A DNA stretch of 14,837 bases from DATFRX01 sp035630615 (GCA_035630615.1 DASQKI010000092.1:1-14837); one strand, 5' to 3'; shown: positions 1 through 7,717, counted from the stretch's first letter. Notes: generated from the sequence alone by a model not told the origin. Made by a program: numbers and translations.

Positions 1-1
1 T

Positions 2-139
2 CGGGAAGAAGCGGCAGAGCAGGCGGCCAAGCACCCCGAGTCATCAAGTGACAGCCAGCATGAAAGCCATACCCGCCCTGCCAGCACCGAGCTCGGATCT
101 ACCACACCCGAGCCCCGACTGAAAGGTAGGGCGGCATGA
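2..139 (+). CDS. possible C-terminal end of an upstream gene (partial)
   Basis: A frame is open from the left edge for 45 codons and stops with a TGA that overlaps the ATG of the next gene (ATGA). The encoded tail is hydrophilic, starting REEAAEQAAKHPESSSDS and ending RLKGRAA, which would suit a disordered C-terminus. The ATGA junction is typical of translationally coupled genes and is the main support. Third-position GC in this frame is only moderate, and 45 open codons can arise by chance in GC-rich DNA. No function can be given. Confidence 0.3.
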   Translation, partial: REEAAEQAAKHPESSSDSQHESHTRPASTELGSTTPEPRLKGRAA

Positions 140-828
140 GTACGTTCGTGTTGATCCATGGCGCCGGAGACGTCGGCTGGTACTGGCACCTGGTAGCCGC
201 GAAGCTCCGTGACCGAGGCCACGACGTGGTCGCCCCCGACCTTCCGGCTGACGACGAGTCGGCCACTCTCGACGACTACGCCGACGCGGTGGTCGAGGCG
301 GTAGGCAGCCGGAAGGACCTTGTCGTCGTGGGCCAGTCGTACGGAGCGTTCACCGCCCCGCTGGTCGCCGATCGGCTCGCTGCCGATGTCTTGGTCCTGG
401 TCGCCGGCATGATCCCGGCCCCGGGCGAGCCGCCGGACGACTGGTGGTCCAACACCGGATACACCAGTGCGGTGCAGGCACAGTCCGCGCGGGATGGCGG
501 CCTGACCGGGAACCCGGACCCGTACGTCAGCTTCTACCAGGACGTACCGCGTGAGCTGGCCGAGGAAGCGATGAGCAAGGAGCGGGCCCACCCGTCGCAG
601 GCCTCGATGGTCGCCCCGTGGCCGCTGGCTGCCTGGCCGGACGTACCGACGAAGTTCGTGCTGTGCAGCGAGGATCGGTTTTTCCCGCCGGATTTCTTCC
701 ATCGCCTGGTCGCAGAACGCCTCGGCATCGAGCCCGACGAGATCGCCAGCGGACACTGCGTCGCCCTCAGCCGCCCCGAAGAGCTGGCCGACCTGCTCGA
801 GAGCTACCGCCCTCTCGGCGCCCCGTGA
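136..828 (+). CDS. alpha/beta hydrolase, esterase-like
   Basis: A 230-residue cytoplasmic alpha/beta-fold hydrolase without a signal peptide. The oxyanion-hole motif HGAG is at residues 8-11. The nucleophile elbow GQSYG (66-70) places Ser68. The likely acid is Asp180 in the SEDRFF stretch and the base His207 in SGH. The length and the early HGAG...WYW pattern fit the small methylesterase/EstC-like branch (AB_hydrolase_6), whose members hydrolyse esters of small organic molecules. The substrate cannot be read from sequence. The ATG follows a purine-rich AAAGG about 10 bases upstream and overlaps the stop of a possible upstream frame. The 3' end overlaps the convergent propeller gene by 25 bp, and the stop codon sits in the loop of a terminator-like hairpin. 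Confidence 0.9.
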   Translation: MSTFVLIHGAGDVGWYWHLVAAKLRDRGHDVVAPDLPADDESATLDDYADAVVEAVGSRKDLVVVGQSYGAFTAPLVADRLAADVLVLVAGMIPAPGEPPDDWWSNTGYTSAVQAQSARDGGLTGNPDPYVSFYQDVPRELAEEAMSKERAHPSQASMVAPWPLAAWPDVPTKFVLCSEDRFFPPDFFHRLVAERLGIEPDEIASGHCVALSRPEELADLLESYRPLGAP

Positions 829-2927
829 AGGGGTCGAGAGTCGGCTGAAGCCGGTGCGAAGGGCACTGGTGGTCCGATGAGCGGCGTCTTCAGTGGTCCA
901 GCGGCACCAACGGCGACCACGATCGCATTCCCGAACGGGTTCACGAACGGATTGGCGTCCCGCTTCCAGTTGTTGGTCAGCCAGATGTTTCCCGACGGGT
1001 CGATCTGGCCGCCGGTGATTCGTTCCAGGGCGTTGCTCGTATAGCCGGTGGACGGCGAGATCGGATCGCCGACCCGCATGCCATTCGGGCAGTTTTGAGT
1101 CGCGACGCCGCAGAACCGGCTGATCGCCGTCGGAGCATTGGTGGAGGTGCCCACGGGGGCAGCGCCGAAGTTGAACACCCAGATGGTGTCGTTTCCGTCG
1201 ACCGCGATTCCCCACGGAAGCTTGAGGCCACCGCCGGTGAAGGGCGAGCCGGGATAGGGCCTGTGCGTGTCCGTCCGGAACATCGTGATCGACGGGTTCT
1301 CTGCGGTGCCGATCTGAGTTCGGGTCGGGCAGGGCGAGTCGAGCCAGTCCGAGTTGGCCACCCAGATGTTCCCCTGGATGTCGGCGGCGTTTCCGACGGG
1401 ATGGCTCAGAACCGTCCTGCCTCGGTATGTGCCCGACAGCGTGTCGATCAGTTTGCCCTCGGGGGAGATGACCGAGACGGTGCTGCTGCGGTTGTTGGCG
1501 GTCCAGAGATTGCCGTCGAGGTCGACGGCGGCGCCGAATGGTTTGATCTGCGGGCGTCGCTCGGCTGGCGTCGGTCCCAGCGGGATGTTGAACGCCCGAT
1601 CGGGCTCACCAGCTGGGATCTTGGTGACCGAGTCGTTGCCGCAGTTGGCGAGCCAGATGTTTCCCTGGCGGTCCGACACCGTTCCCTGCGGCCACGAGAT
1701 GTCGCCGTTCGTATATCCGCCGATGCCGGTGATCGGGCTACCGCTGGGTTTGAAGACGGAGACGCTGTCGTGCCGAGCGGCGATCGGACGGAGTGCGCAC
1801 GGTGGATCCTGGAACCCGAAGTTGCCGACCCAGACCCTTCCGCTTGGGTCGAGCGTGATGCCGTACCCCGCGCCGCTGAGACCGCCGCCGAAGTAGGGCG
1901 TGCCGGGGAAGGGCTCACCCCACGGATAGAACTTCAGCAGCCGCCGACCCGCACAGGCGACGTTGCCCGGCCGCTGAGGGACGGCGTTGTCGTTCACCCA
2001 CACGAACCCCAACTTGTCGATGGCGAAGTTGCCTGGCCCGTTCATCAGGTTGTGGCGGTTCTGGGCGCTGTAGGCGCCGCCGGTGAACTTGAGGAACAAC
2101 AGCCAGTTCGTCGGCTCCTGCCTCAAGGCGGGGTGGTAGACGGGCGTGAGCTTCGACAGCCGGAACACCGGATCGCCCGATCCTCGGCGGCTAGGCGGAT
2201 ACGACGGGTACTTGACGATGTTCGCGACCGCCTGAAGTACGGTGCGCGGCGGCGGCCCCCCGGGCGGCTTCGTCGCTGCGAACAGCCTCGTGCAGTTGTT
2301 GCCGTCGGCGACGCAGCTCGCCACCGCGTTCGTCAGCGAGTTGAAGGTCGCAAGTGTCGAGGTCTTCCTCCCGTTCGGCGTCGAGGCGAGTACGGAGCCG
2401 ACCGCTCCCGTCCGTGGGTCGGCGAGATTTGCCGCCATGTGGACTGCGTTGCTCATCCCGTACCGGTTGCCGGCGATCTTGCGACCGATGACGAACTGCG
2501 CGAAGGCGTTGCCGGTCGCGACCGTTGTGCGCTCGTTGACGACGACATGACCCGGAACCCCGCTGGGCCCTTGACCGATCGCGCTGGCGAGCATGGCGCG
2601 GCCGCGCGTCGCTTCGACGAACAGCAGCGGCTCGCGCTCCGCCAGACCGTCAGGCAGCGAATACGTTATCTCGAAGTTGCCGTCTCCATCGGTCGTGTCG
2701 GTGCCCAGGCGTACCCAACGAGGCTGGCCGTCGCTGAAAGCCGCGTAGACCGAGACCGAGTAGCCGGCCAGTCCGTTCTCGCCGCTCTCAACGCTGCCTT
2801 GGAGCGACCTGCCACTCGGGTGAGCGGTGCCATTCGTCGCTGCCAGCGTCAGGCCGATCGCCATAATCGCGGCGAGCGACGTCAAGCGGGACAGCAGCGA
2901 TCGCGCCGAGCTTCCAGCAACCTGCAT
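804..2927 (-). CDS. exported seven-bladed beta-propeller protein (NHL/Vgb-like)
   Basis: A 707-residue protein with an N-terminal signal peptide: hydrophobic stretch about 16-34 with likely cleavage near Ala-His 35-36. Residues about 42-125 resemble a carboxypeptidase-regulatory or Cna-B-like beta-sandwich. From about 300 to 660 the motif D-x-x-G-x-[IVL]-W-[VL]-x-N recurs seven times (around 303, 359, 418, 468, 515, 576 and 642), which fits a seven-bladed propeller of the NHL/virginiamycin B lyase type. I see no basis for assigning lyase activity; binding or scaffolding is equally likely. Several cysteines (205, 212, 325, 377, 429, 533, 606, 613) could form disulfides outside the cell. The start has an AGGAG about 8 bases upstream. 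The gene lies 203 bp after the SIS gene and converges on the hydrolase. Confidence 0.85.
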   Translation of the reverse strand: MQVAGSSARSLLSRLTSLAAIMAIGLTLAATNGTAHPSGRSLQGSVESGENGLAGYSVSVYAAFSDGQPRWVRLGTDTTDGDGNFEITYSLPDGLAEREPLLFVEATRGRAMLASAIGQGPSGVPGHVVVNERTTVATGNAFAQFVIGRKIAGNRYGMSNAVHMAANLADPRTGAVGSVLASTPNGRKTSTLATFNSLTNAVASCVADGNNCTRLFAATKPPGGPPPRTVLQAVANIVKYPSYPPSRRGSGDPVFRLSKLTPVYHPALRQEPTNWLLFLKFTGGAYSAQNRHNLMNGPGNFAIDKLGFVWVNDNAVPQRPGNVACAGRRLLKFYPWGEPFPGTPYFGGGLSGAGYGITLDPSGRVWVGNFGFQDPPCALRPIAARHDSVSVFKPSGSPITGIGGYTNGDISWPQGTVSDRQGNIWLANCGNDSVTKIPAGEPDRAFNIPLGPTPAERRPQIKPFGAAVDLDGNLWTANNRSSTVSVISPEGKLIDTLSGTYRGRTVLSHPVGNAADIQGNIWVANSDWLDSPCPTRTQIGTAENPSITMFRTDTHRPYPGSPFTGGGLKLPWGIAVDGNDTIWVFNFGAAPVGTSTNAPTAISRFCGVATQNCPNGMRVGDPISPSTGYTSNALERITGGQIDPSGNIWLTNNWKRDANPFVNPFGNAIVVAVGAAGPLKTPLIGPPVPFAPASADSRPLHGAPRGR
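812..840. terminator. hairpin shared by two convergent genes
   Basis: Outer arms CTCTCG (812-817) and CGAGAG (835-840) enclose inner arms CCCC (821-824) and GGGG (830-833) around a GTGAA loop, with a small asymmetric internal loop. There is no U-tract, as is common in actinobacterial terminators. It spans the hydrolase stop (826-828) and the final codons of the propeller gene, so it could end transcription from both sides. Confidence 0.6.
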
Positions 2928-3130
2928 GACCGGCCTCCTGGCTCAGGACGACATCCGCATGCGGTCAACCTAGGAAGCAATGGCGATGTACGGCCCGGGC
3001 CGAACGGCCCGCTCTGAACGGGATCTTGGCCTCGGCTCCGAAGGCTGGTTCGTGTCGGAGGCGGCGCCCTAAGGCAGGTAGCGGCGAGCGACGATGCGTT
3101 GCTGACCGACCGGGGTACCCCCTAGACCGG
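2928..3130. other. intergenic region with several inverted repeats
   Basis: This 203-bp gap lies between the SIS gene end and the propeller gene start and holds no credible gene. Three inverted repeats are visible: CGGGCCG/CGGCCCG with a 2-base spacer (2996-3011), CTCCGA/TCGGAG (3036-3041 and 3055-3060), and GACCGG/CCGGTC (3108-3113 and 3127-3132), the last enclosing the palindrome GGGGTACCCC (3112-3121). The last one touches the SIS stop codon and may be its terminator. The others could be operator or terminator elements. A TTGACC, a possible -35, occurs on the minus strand near 2963-2968, but I cannot find a matching -10. Confidence 0.4.
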
Positions 3131-4111
3131 TCAGGCAGACTGTCCGGACTCGGCTGTGCCCGGTCCGCCGAGGGACCAGAGCTGCTCGTCCCCCCACGCG
3201 CCGGTGATCACGACGTCGGGGTTGTGTCCTCGTGTCTCGGCGAGCTTCAACGCCAGGGCCTGGAGCCGCGCGGTCAGGGGGAGTTGGGCGAGCACGGGAT
3301 CGAGCTCGGCGTCGATCGACACGTCCTGCACGGTGACACCCTCGGCCGCGGCTGCCTCGCCGATGGCGCCGACCAACCCGTCGTCGTCGGCCGCCGGTTG
3401 CAGCAGGATCAGCTCGTCGCCGGCTCCGAGGGGTACGGCGCTGCCGTGCAGCAGATACTCCGCCTCGTAGCCGACGGCGTGTACCCGGGCCGCCTCCCGG
3501 AGCTTGAGGGCTCCCTCGCGTGCCGTGATCGCACCGGGGCCGGCGCCCGCCAACACGACCATGCCCCGGCCGGACACGTCGGGCAGAGGTGCCGAGACCG
3601 CTTCCGCGACCGCATCGACCGACCGGGCCAGCGCGTCGTCGCCGAACTCGGGGGCGCCCACTCGACCGGCGATCTTGGCGAGCACCAACAGGACGGCGGC
3701 ATAGCTGAACGTGTAGGTCTCGGCTTGCTCCCGGGGGGCTACCCGCAGAGCCTCCCGCCAGTCGGCAGTGGCTCCGGTCAGCGTGATCAGGTGTGGCGCC
3801 TCTGCGCGCAGCACCTGATCACGCACGGTTCGCGCGAAGGCGGTCTCTCCGGTGTGCGAGATCACGATCACCGCGTGGTCCCGCCACTGCGCGGCGCGAG
3901 CTGCCGTGGCCGAAGACCACCAGCTGGCATCGAGTCCGCAGCGACGCAGGGTGCACGCTCCGAGCTCGGCCGCGTGTTGGCTGCTACCTGTGCCGACGAG
4001 ATGGACTCGCTCGACCCGACGCAGCACGTCGACCGCGGCCTCCACGTCGAGGGCGAGCGACTCGCGCAACACGTCGGCTTCTTGCTGCAGTGCCTCCTCG
4101 AGATAGCTCAC
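3131..4111 (-). CDS. SIS-domain protein, GlmS/AgaS isomerase-like
   Basis: A 326-residue cytoplasmic protein with two SIS (sugar isomerase) domains and no glutamine-amidotransferase domain. The first holds the phosphosugar loop GTGSS (40-44) and SHTGET (85-90). The second holds GAGPGAITAREGALKLREAA (189-208), followed by a Glu and His in GYEAEYLLHG (214-223), matching the isomerase half of GlmS. The RGHNPD stretch near 294-299 is typical of AgaS/FrlB-like enzymes. The likely role is isomerisation or deamination of an aldose/ketose (amino)sugar phosphate; the exact substrate is unknown. The start is GTG at 4111, chosen because AGGAG lies about 8 bases upstream. The gene follows the protease gene after 40 bp, so the two are probably co-transcribed. 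Confidence 0.88.
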   Translation of the reverse strand: MSYLEEALQQEADVLRESLALDVEAAVDVLRRVERVHLVGTGSSQHAAELGACTLRRCGLDASWWSSATAARAAQWRDHAVIVISHTGETAFARTVRDQVLRAEAPHLITLTGATADWREALRVAPREQAETYTFSYAAVLLVLAKIAGRVGAPEFGDDALARSVDAVAEAVSAPLPDVSGRGMVVLAGAGPGAITAREGALKLREAARVHAVGYEAEYLLHGSAVPLGAGDELILLQPAADDDGLVGAIGEAAAAEGVTVQDVSIDAELDPVLAQLPLTARLQALALKLAETRGHNPDVVITGAWGDEQLWSLGGPGTAESGQSA

Positions 4112-4151
4112 AGCTCGTTCTCCTCTCGGCGTGCGCGCAGCACGTGAGAGG

Positions 4152-6347
4152 CTAGCGGCGTACGACGGTCAACGTCACCTCGTCGTTCTCGTAGGACACC
4201 CGGAACGTGTGGCCGTCAGCCCGCAGGAGATCCCCTTCGCGAAGCCCCTGGAACCCGCCGTCGACGTCTCCTCCGTCCATGATGGTCAACACGGTCCCTT
4301 GGGTCAGGTCGCCGTGCACATCCACGGCCAGGCCACCGTCCAACACCAGATCATCGCCAGCCACCACGCTGGTGTAGTCCTGGTCGCCGGAGATGGTGAC
4401 GGCGAAGCGACCGTTCTTGCCGATGCGGACATCGTCACCGACTTCCAGGACATTGCCGGGAGTGACGGGCACCTCGGTGATCAGAGTGGCTTCCTCAGAC
4501 GTGAGACCGGGCCGCAGGACGCCGTCGGCGACATTGACGCCGCCTCCCACCGCGCCGCTGCCGCTTAGGGTGCCGCCTCGCACGTCGATCGAGGTCGCGT
4601 GCGAGCCGACGATGGAGAGCTTGCCGTCGCGGACGGTGCTCGTCCCGTGCCAGGAGTTGGCGCCGGTGAGGAACAGGGTGCCATCTCCTCGCTTGGTCAG
4701 GCTGCCTTCGTACGCCCGGTGCTCGCGGGCCTGCTCGCGACGGGTACCGATGGCGAAGTCCGACTTGTCGATTTCGCTCGCGTCAGCCGGTAGGCCATTG
4801 GTCCAGCCCTTGTCGATCTTGGTCTGCTCCCAGGCGGCCGCTTCGGCAGCGTCCTCCTGCTCGCGGGCCCGGATCGCGACGTCGGAGATGTCGTTCGACC
4901 AGACGTCGCTGTATCCCTTCGTGTTGACGTCGGTCGGCCCCAGGAGCTGTCCCGGACCCCGCATGGCTTCGCGGAGACTGACGGTGCCCCAGCCGTTACG
5001 GCTGTCGGGAACCTGCACGATCTGGCCTGCAGTGGGGTTCGGGACTGCGATGCCCGACGCGTCGTTGATCGTGGCGTTCTGCCGACCGGTGCTGAGCATC
5101 GTGTAGAGCGCCTGCTCGTTGGTCATGTACGGGAACCGCTGCATGATCAGCGCCAGTGCGGCCGCCGAGTGCGGGCCGGCCATCGAGGTTCCCGAGGCGC
5201 TCCGGTAGCGCGCCTGCGGCACACCGTCGACGAGCTCCACCCACGTGCTGTTGATCTGGCGGCTCGGCGCCGTGATGCAGGACCATTTCGCGAGACCGCA
5301 CTGGTTGAACTCCTGCGTCCCGGGGACCAGCACCGACCCGTCCGCGTTGAAGGTCCGCCCGATGTTGGGGTTGATCCCCGATGTCGTGTACCACTGGCCC
5401 TCCAGATCGGGCAGGAAGTACGGTGCGGCGCCGCGTGCGGTCGGGTTCCTGACTCCAGCGTTACCGGCGGTGAACTGCAGGATCGTGCCGGTACGCGCGA
5501 CGCTGATGGCGCCGTTGAGCCAGTGCACGGTGTTGCCGTTCGCGTCGGCGACGCCGTCCGGAGTCGAGAGGTATCGCCACGCCGCGTTCAAACCGAAGGT
5601 TGCCGGACCGCCAGGTGGTGGGTCGTACGTGTCGTAGTTCTCCGTGGGCGGCGCGCTGCCCCAGCTGGTGGTGATGATCCTGATCGGCTTGCCATTCGCC
5701 GTGTCTGCCCTGTTCACGGCCCGGTAGACGTTGGCGAGGTAGCCGTTGTCCGGCGTCTGCGCCGGAGTCGCGTCGGGTGGCACGAGACCGTAGTAGACGC
5801 CGTCCGTCTTGTGGGTGTTGCCGCCGTAGAGGTTGGCGTTGAACGCGACACCGTGCATGTTGGCCACAGGCCCGTCAGGCTGGGATTCGCCGACCCCTTC
5901 ACGGCTGGCCGCGATGGTCCCGCTGACGTGCGTGCCGTGGCTGTCGTTGAATGCCGGGTCATAGAACCCTGGCGTCGGGCCGGTCTGGCCGCCTTGAGCC
6001 ACCACTGAGAAGTAGCGGTCCCCGATCTCGTAGTTGGTGTCGAGACTGCCGTGCTCGCGCATGTGTCCGGCGAAGAAGCCCGAGTCGACCATGCCGATGT
6101 TCGCCCCGGTGCCGGAGTACCCGGCGGCGTAGGCGAACTCCGCTCCGATCGAAACCAAGCCGTTGTCGCGCAGGAACTCCGGTGTACGCCAGCTCGCTGG
6201 ATCGCCTAGCTGGCCAGGATCTCCCTCGTACGACTCGATCGGCGGCGGTGGCTCCGACAACCCCGCCATCGCGCCCATCGGGGGCATCGCGGCCGCGAGA
6301 CCGGCCATCAATGAGGCGCACGCGAGCGCGGCAAGCCTTCGTGTCAT
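4152..6347 (-). CDS. exported S8 subtilisin-like protease with passenger-type repeats
   Basis: A 731-residue secreted serine protease. The signal peptide spans about residues 1-28 (MTRRLAALAC start, AMA before cleavage). The catalytic triad is Asp88 (MVDSG), His137 (SHGTHV) and Ser388 (GTSMAGP), with oxyanion Asn296 (AGNAG). No I9 propeptide is obvious. From about 548 there is an autotransporter-type passenger repeat (KRGDGTLFLTGANSW, then GGTLSGSGAVGGGVNVADG), ending in the HTFRVSYENDEVTLTV strand typical of such passengers. No outer-membrane barrel follows. A longer frame reaches 6671, but it would overlap the SGNH gene and lacks a signal peptide. The ATG at 6347 has AGGTG 8 bases upstream and starts a good signal peptide. 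It probably heads a unit with the SIS gene. Confidence 0.92.
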   Translation of the reverse strand: MTRRLAALACASLMAGLAAAMPPMGAMAGLSEPPPPIESYEGDPGQLGDPASWRTPEFLRDNGLVSIGAEFAYAAGYSGTGANIGMVDSGFFAGHMREHGSLDTNYEIGDRYFSVVAQGGQTGPTPGFYDPAFNDSHGTHVSGTIAASREGVGESQPDGPVANMHGVAFNANLYGGNTHKTDGVYYGLVPPDATPAQTPDNGYLANVYRAVNRADTANGKPIRIITTSWGSAPPTENYDTYDPPPGGPATFGLNAAWRYLSTPDGVADANGNTVHWLNGAISVARTGTILQFTAGNAGVRNPTARGAAPYFLPDLEGQWYTTSGINPNIGRTFNADGSVLVPGTQEFNQCGLAKWSCITAPSRQINSTWVELVDGVPQARYRSASGTSMAGPHSAAALALIMQRFPYMTNEQALYTMLSTGRQNATINDASGIAVPNPTAGQIVQVPDSRNGWGTVSLREAMRGPGQLLGPTDVNTKGYSDVWSNDISDVAIRAREQEDAAEAAAWEQTKIDKGWTNGLPADASEIDKSDFAIGTRREQAREHRAYEGSLTKRGDGTLFLTGANSWHGTSTVRDGKLSIVGSHATSIDVRGGTLSGSGAVGGGVNVADGVLRPGLTSEEATLITEVPVTPGNVLEVGDDVRIGKNGRFAVTISGDQDYTSVVAGDDLVLDGGLAVDVHGDLTQGTVLTIMDGGDVDGGFQGLREGDLLRADGHTFRVSYENDEVTLTVVRR

Positions 6348-6352
6348 CGGTT

Positions 6353-6363
6353 CTTCACCTCTC
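6353..6363 (-). promoter_or_regulatory. ribosome binding site deciding the protease start
   Basis: On the minus strand this reads GAGAGGTGAAG, with AGGTG 8 bases before the ATG at 6347. It supports the short form of the protease over the longer open frame that continues upstream to 6671. Confidence 0.65.
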
Positions 6364-6476
6364 GTGAGTCGACCCCTCGGCCCCAGGAGGAGAACGGACA
6401 CGGGCAGCCACCGGAGGCTGAGCCGTGACGACAGCCTCGAAGCTATCTGCGGCGTCGACGGCCGGCATCCGTCATC

Positions 6477-6497
6477 TGCCGGAAGATCCCGCCGGCA
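6477..6497 (-). terminator. weak hairpin after the SGNH hydrolase gene
   Basis: TGCCGG (6477-6482) and CCGGCA (6492-6497) form a 6-bp stem with a 9-base loop, just beyond the SGNH stop codon (6515). It lies in the 167-bp gap before the protease gene, which otherwise shows no gene. No clear protease promoter could be identified there. Confidence 0.35.
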
Positions 6498-6514
6498 ACT
6501 CCGTCGGGTGTCGG

Positions 6515-7390
6515 TCAGTGAAGGTCTCGGGCGACCGCCCGAGCGTACGCGCGTTGTCCCAGCCTGGTCGGATGGAGCATGCCCTTGGTCCGGGGACCCC
6601 TGATCCAGGACTTTCCGCTGCACAGGCGGTGACCTTTGAAGGCCCGGTTGACCCCCGCGTAGCGCAGCCAACTCTCCTCGCCGGCGGCATGGCGCAGCTC
6701 ATCGTTGATGGCGTGAACCTTGGACTGGACCCAATGCTTCTCCGCCTTCGAGACACCGTGGCTCGCCCGGCAACGCTTGGGCCCGAACGGATCGTAGTAG
6801 CCGGTCAGCGCCGACCGCGGCTTGCGGGTGTCGTTCTGCCAGGCGCGGAACTCCACCTCGGTTCGCATCCGCCACTGCTCGTAGCGGAGGTCCTGCTTGA
6901 GCAACCAGAACAGGTCCTTGTCCGTGTCAGTCCCGCAGCGGCTCACGTAGCACTTGGCGACGAAGTAGCTCCAGCGCATGTCGTTGGCGCCGATCGTGAT
7001 GCTCATGAGCCGAGGCGTACGTCGAGAGAACACTCGCTCGATCTGCTCCGGCATCTCGACATCGCCGACGTCTTGCTGGCCGTAGAGGCCATCGTCGAAC
7101 GTGGCGCCGCTGCAGGCTACGAAGCTGCGCAGCCGTGCGTCGAGCCGACCGGCGACGCGAAACGGGTATGCCCTCGAGGAGCGTTTGCAGAGCCGGTCCT
7201 GCTTGGTGGTCTGCGAGCCCGGCCGCAGCCCGAAACCGGCCGCCACCGAGTCACCCAATGCCGCGTAGCCAGCCCTTCGCGTGGCTGAGTCTTCGCTGCC
7301 GGCAGCCAGCGGGACAGCGGCGACGGCCAAGCTGGTCAACGCCACGGCGGTGAGCCAGACGGTCATGGCCCGACGCGACCTTCGACCCAT
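6515..7390 (-). CDS. exported SGNH/GDSL hydrolase
   Basis: A 291-residue esterase/lipase-like protein with an N-terminal signal peptide (MGRRSRRAMTVWLTAVALTS, cleavage near residue 30). SGNH blocks are present: GDS with Ser48 (block I), ACSGA with Gly95 (block II), GAND with Asn136 (block III) and MLHPT with His273 (block V). The late pattern GHRLCS...SWI...HPT resembles the secreted Streptomyces esterase branch (SCO1725-like, S. scabies esterase), in which a backbone carbonyl replaces the catalytic Asp. Consistent with this, no Asp sits three residues before His273. It probably cleaves acyl or acetyl esters outside the cell. A strong GGAGG precedes the ATG. Four cysteines within 68-152 and two at 207 and 257 may form disulfides. 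Confidence 0.88.
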   Translation of the reverse strand: MGRRSRRAMTVWLTAVALTSLAVAAVPLAAGSEDSATRRAGYAALGDSVAAGFGLRPGSQTTKQDRLCKRSSRAYPFRVAGRLDARLRSFVACSGATFDDGLYGQQDVGDVEMPEQIERVFSRRTPRLMSITIGANDMRWSYFVAKCYVSRCGTDTDKDLFWLLKQDLRYEQWRMRTEVEFRAWQNDTRKPRSALTGYYDPFGPKRCRASHGVSKAEKHWVQSKVHAINDELRHAAGEESWLRYAGVNRAFKGHRLCSGKSWIRGPRTKGMLHPTRLGQRAYARAVARDLH

Positions 7391-7456
7391 GGCGATCCCT
7401 CCTCCACGTCGTTTCAGGATAGGCAGATCGGGGCGAAAGCGTCGTCCCGCAGGCGC

Positions 7457-7717
7457 TCATGGGCTACCCGAACGCGTGGAGGCCGAGCGGCAACGCCAGC
7501 GAACCACCGGGGCGGCGCGCTGCGCAGCCGGTGCCGCATCGGGGTTGCCGTCGAGGCCGACGATGCGGCCGCGGTCGTCGATTCCGCGCGCGATGGAAGC
7601 TCCGGCGACCGTTGGCGACGAGCCGGCAGACGCCGGAATCGTGGCGAGGGCCGCGCATGCGACCGTGGCGGTGGCGGCGGTGAGGACTTGGGGGAGTCGG
7701 CTCGTTGGAGCACTCAT
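7457..7717 (-). CDS. small exported HAF-repeat-like protein, probably a decayed paralogue
   Basis: An 86-residue frame whose ATG overlaps the stop of the upstream HAF-repeat gene (TGATG), with AAGGGA about 8 bases before the start. Residues 1-32 form a Sec-type signal peptide (ending IPASA). One HAF-type core follows, RGIDDRGRIVGLDGNP, closely matching the last repeat YGLDDRGRLIGVCDNP of the neighbour. A 16-base stretch is identical between the two (7566-7581 and 7838-7853). After about residue 68 the frame reads RWRCRSASTRSGSP, but the neighbouring frame, ending at 7464, reads LALPLGLHAFG, which matches the neighbour's C-terminal LDALPLGL. This suggests loss of the middle repeats and a late frameshift. 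It may still be translated; function is unknown. Confidence 0.6.
   Translation of the reverse strand: MSAPTSRLPQVLTAATATVACAALATIPASAGSSPTVAGASIARGIDDRGRIVGLDGNPDAAPAAQRAAPVVRWRCRSASTRSGSP

Noticed and set aside
804..2927. Calling the propeller a virginiamycin B lyase
   Set aside because: Blade motifs match, but I could not identify the catalytic residues, and the N-terminal domains differ from Vgb.
1095..3017. 640-codon plus-strand open frame opposite the propeller gene
   Set aside because: Its translation is Arg/Val/Gly-rich without motifs, while the minus strand encodes a signal peptide and seven clear blades. It is a high-GC antisense shadow.
3026..4147. 373-codon plus-strand open frame opposite the SIS gene
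   Set aside because: No recognisable domain. The opposite strand has intact SIS motifs and a good ribosome binding site.
6348..6671. N-terminal extension of the protease
   Set aside because: It overlaps the SGNH gene, is Arg/Ser/Pro-rich without a signal peptide, and the internal ATG at 6347 has both a ribosome binding site and a signal peptide.
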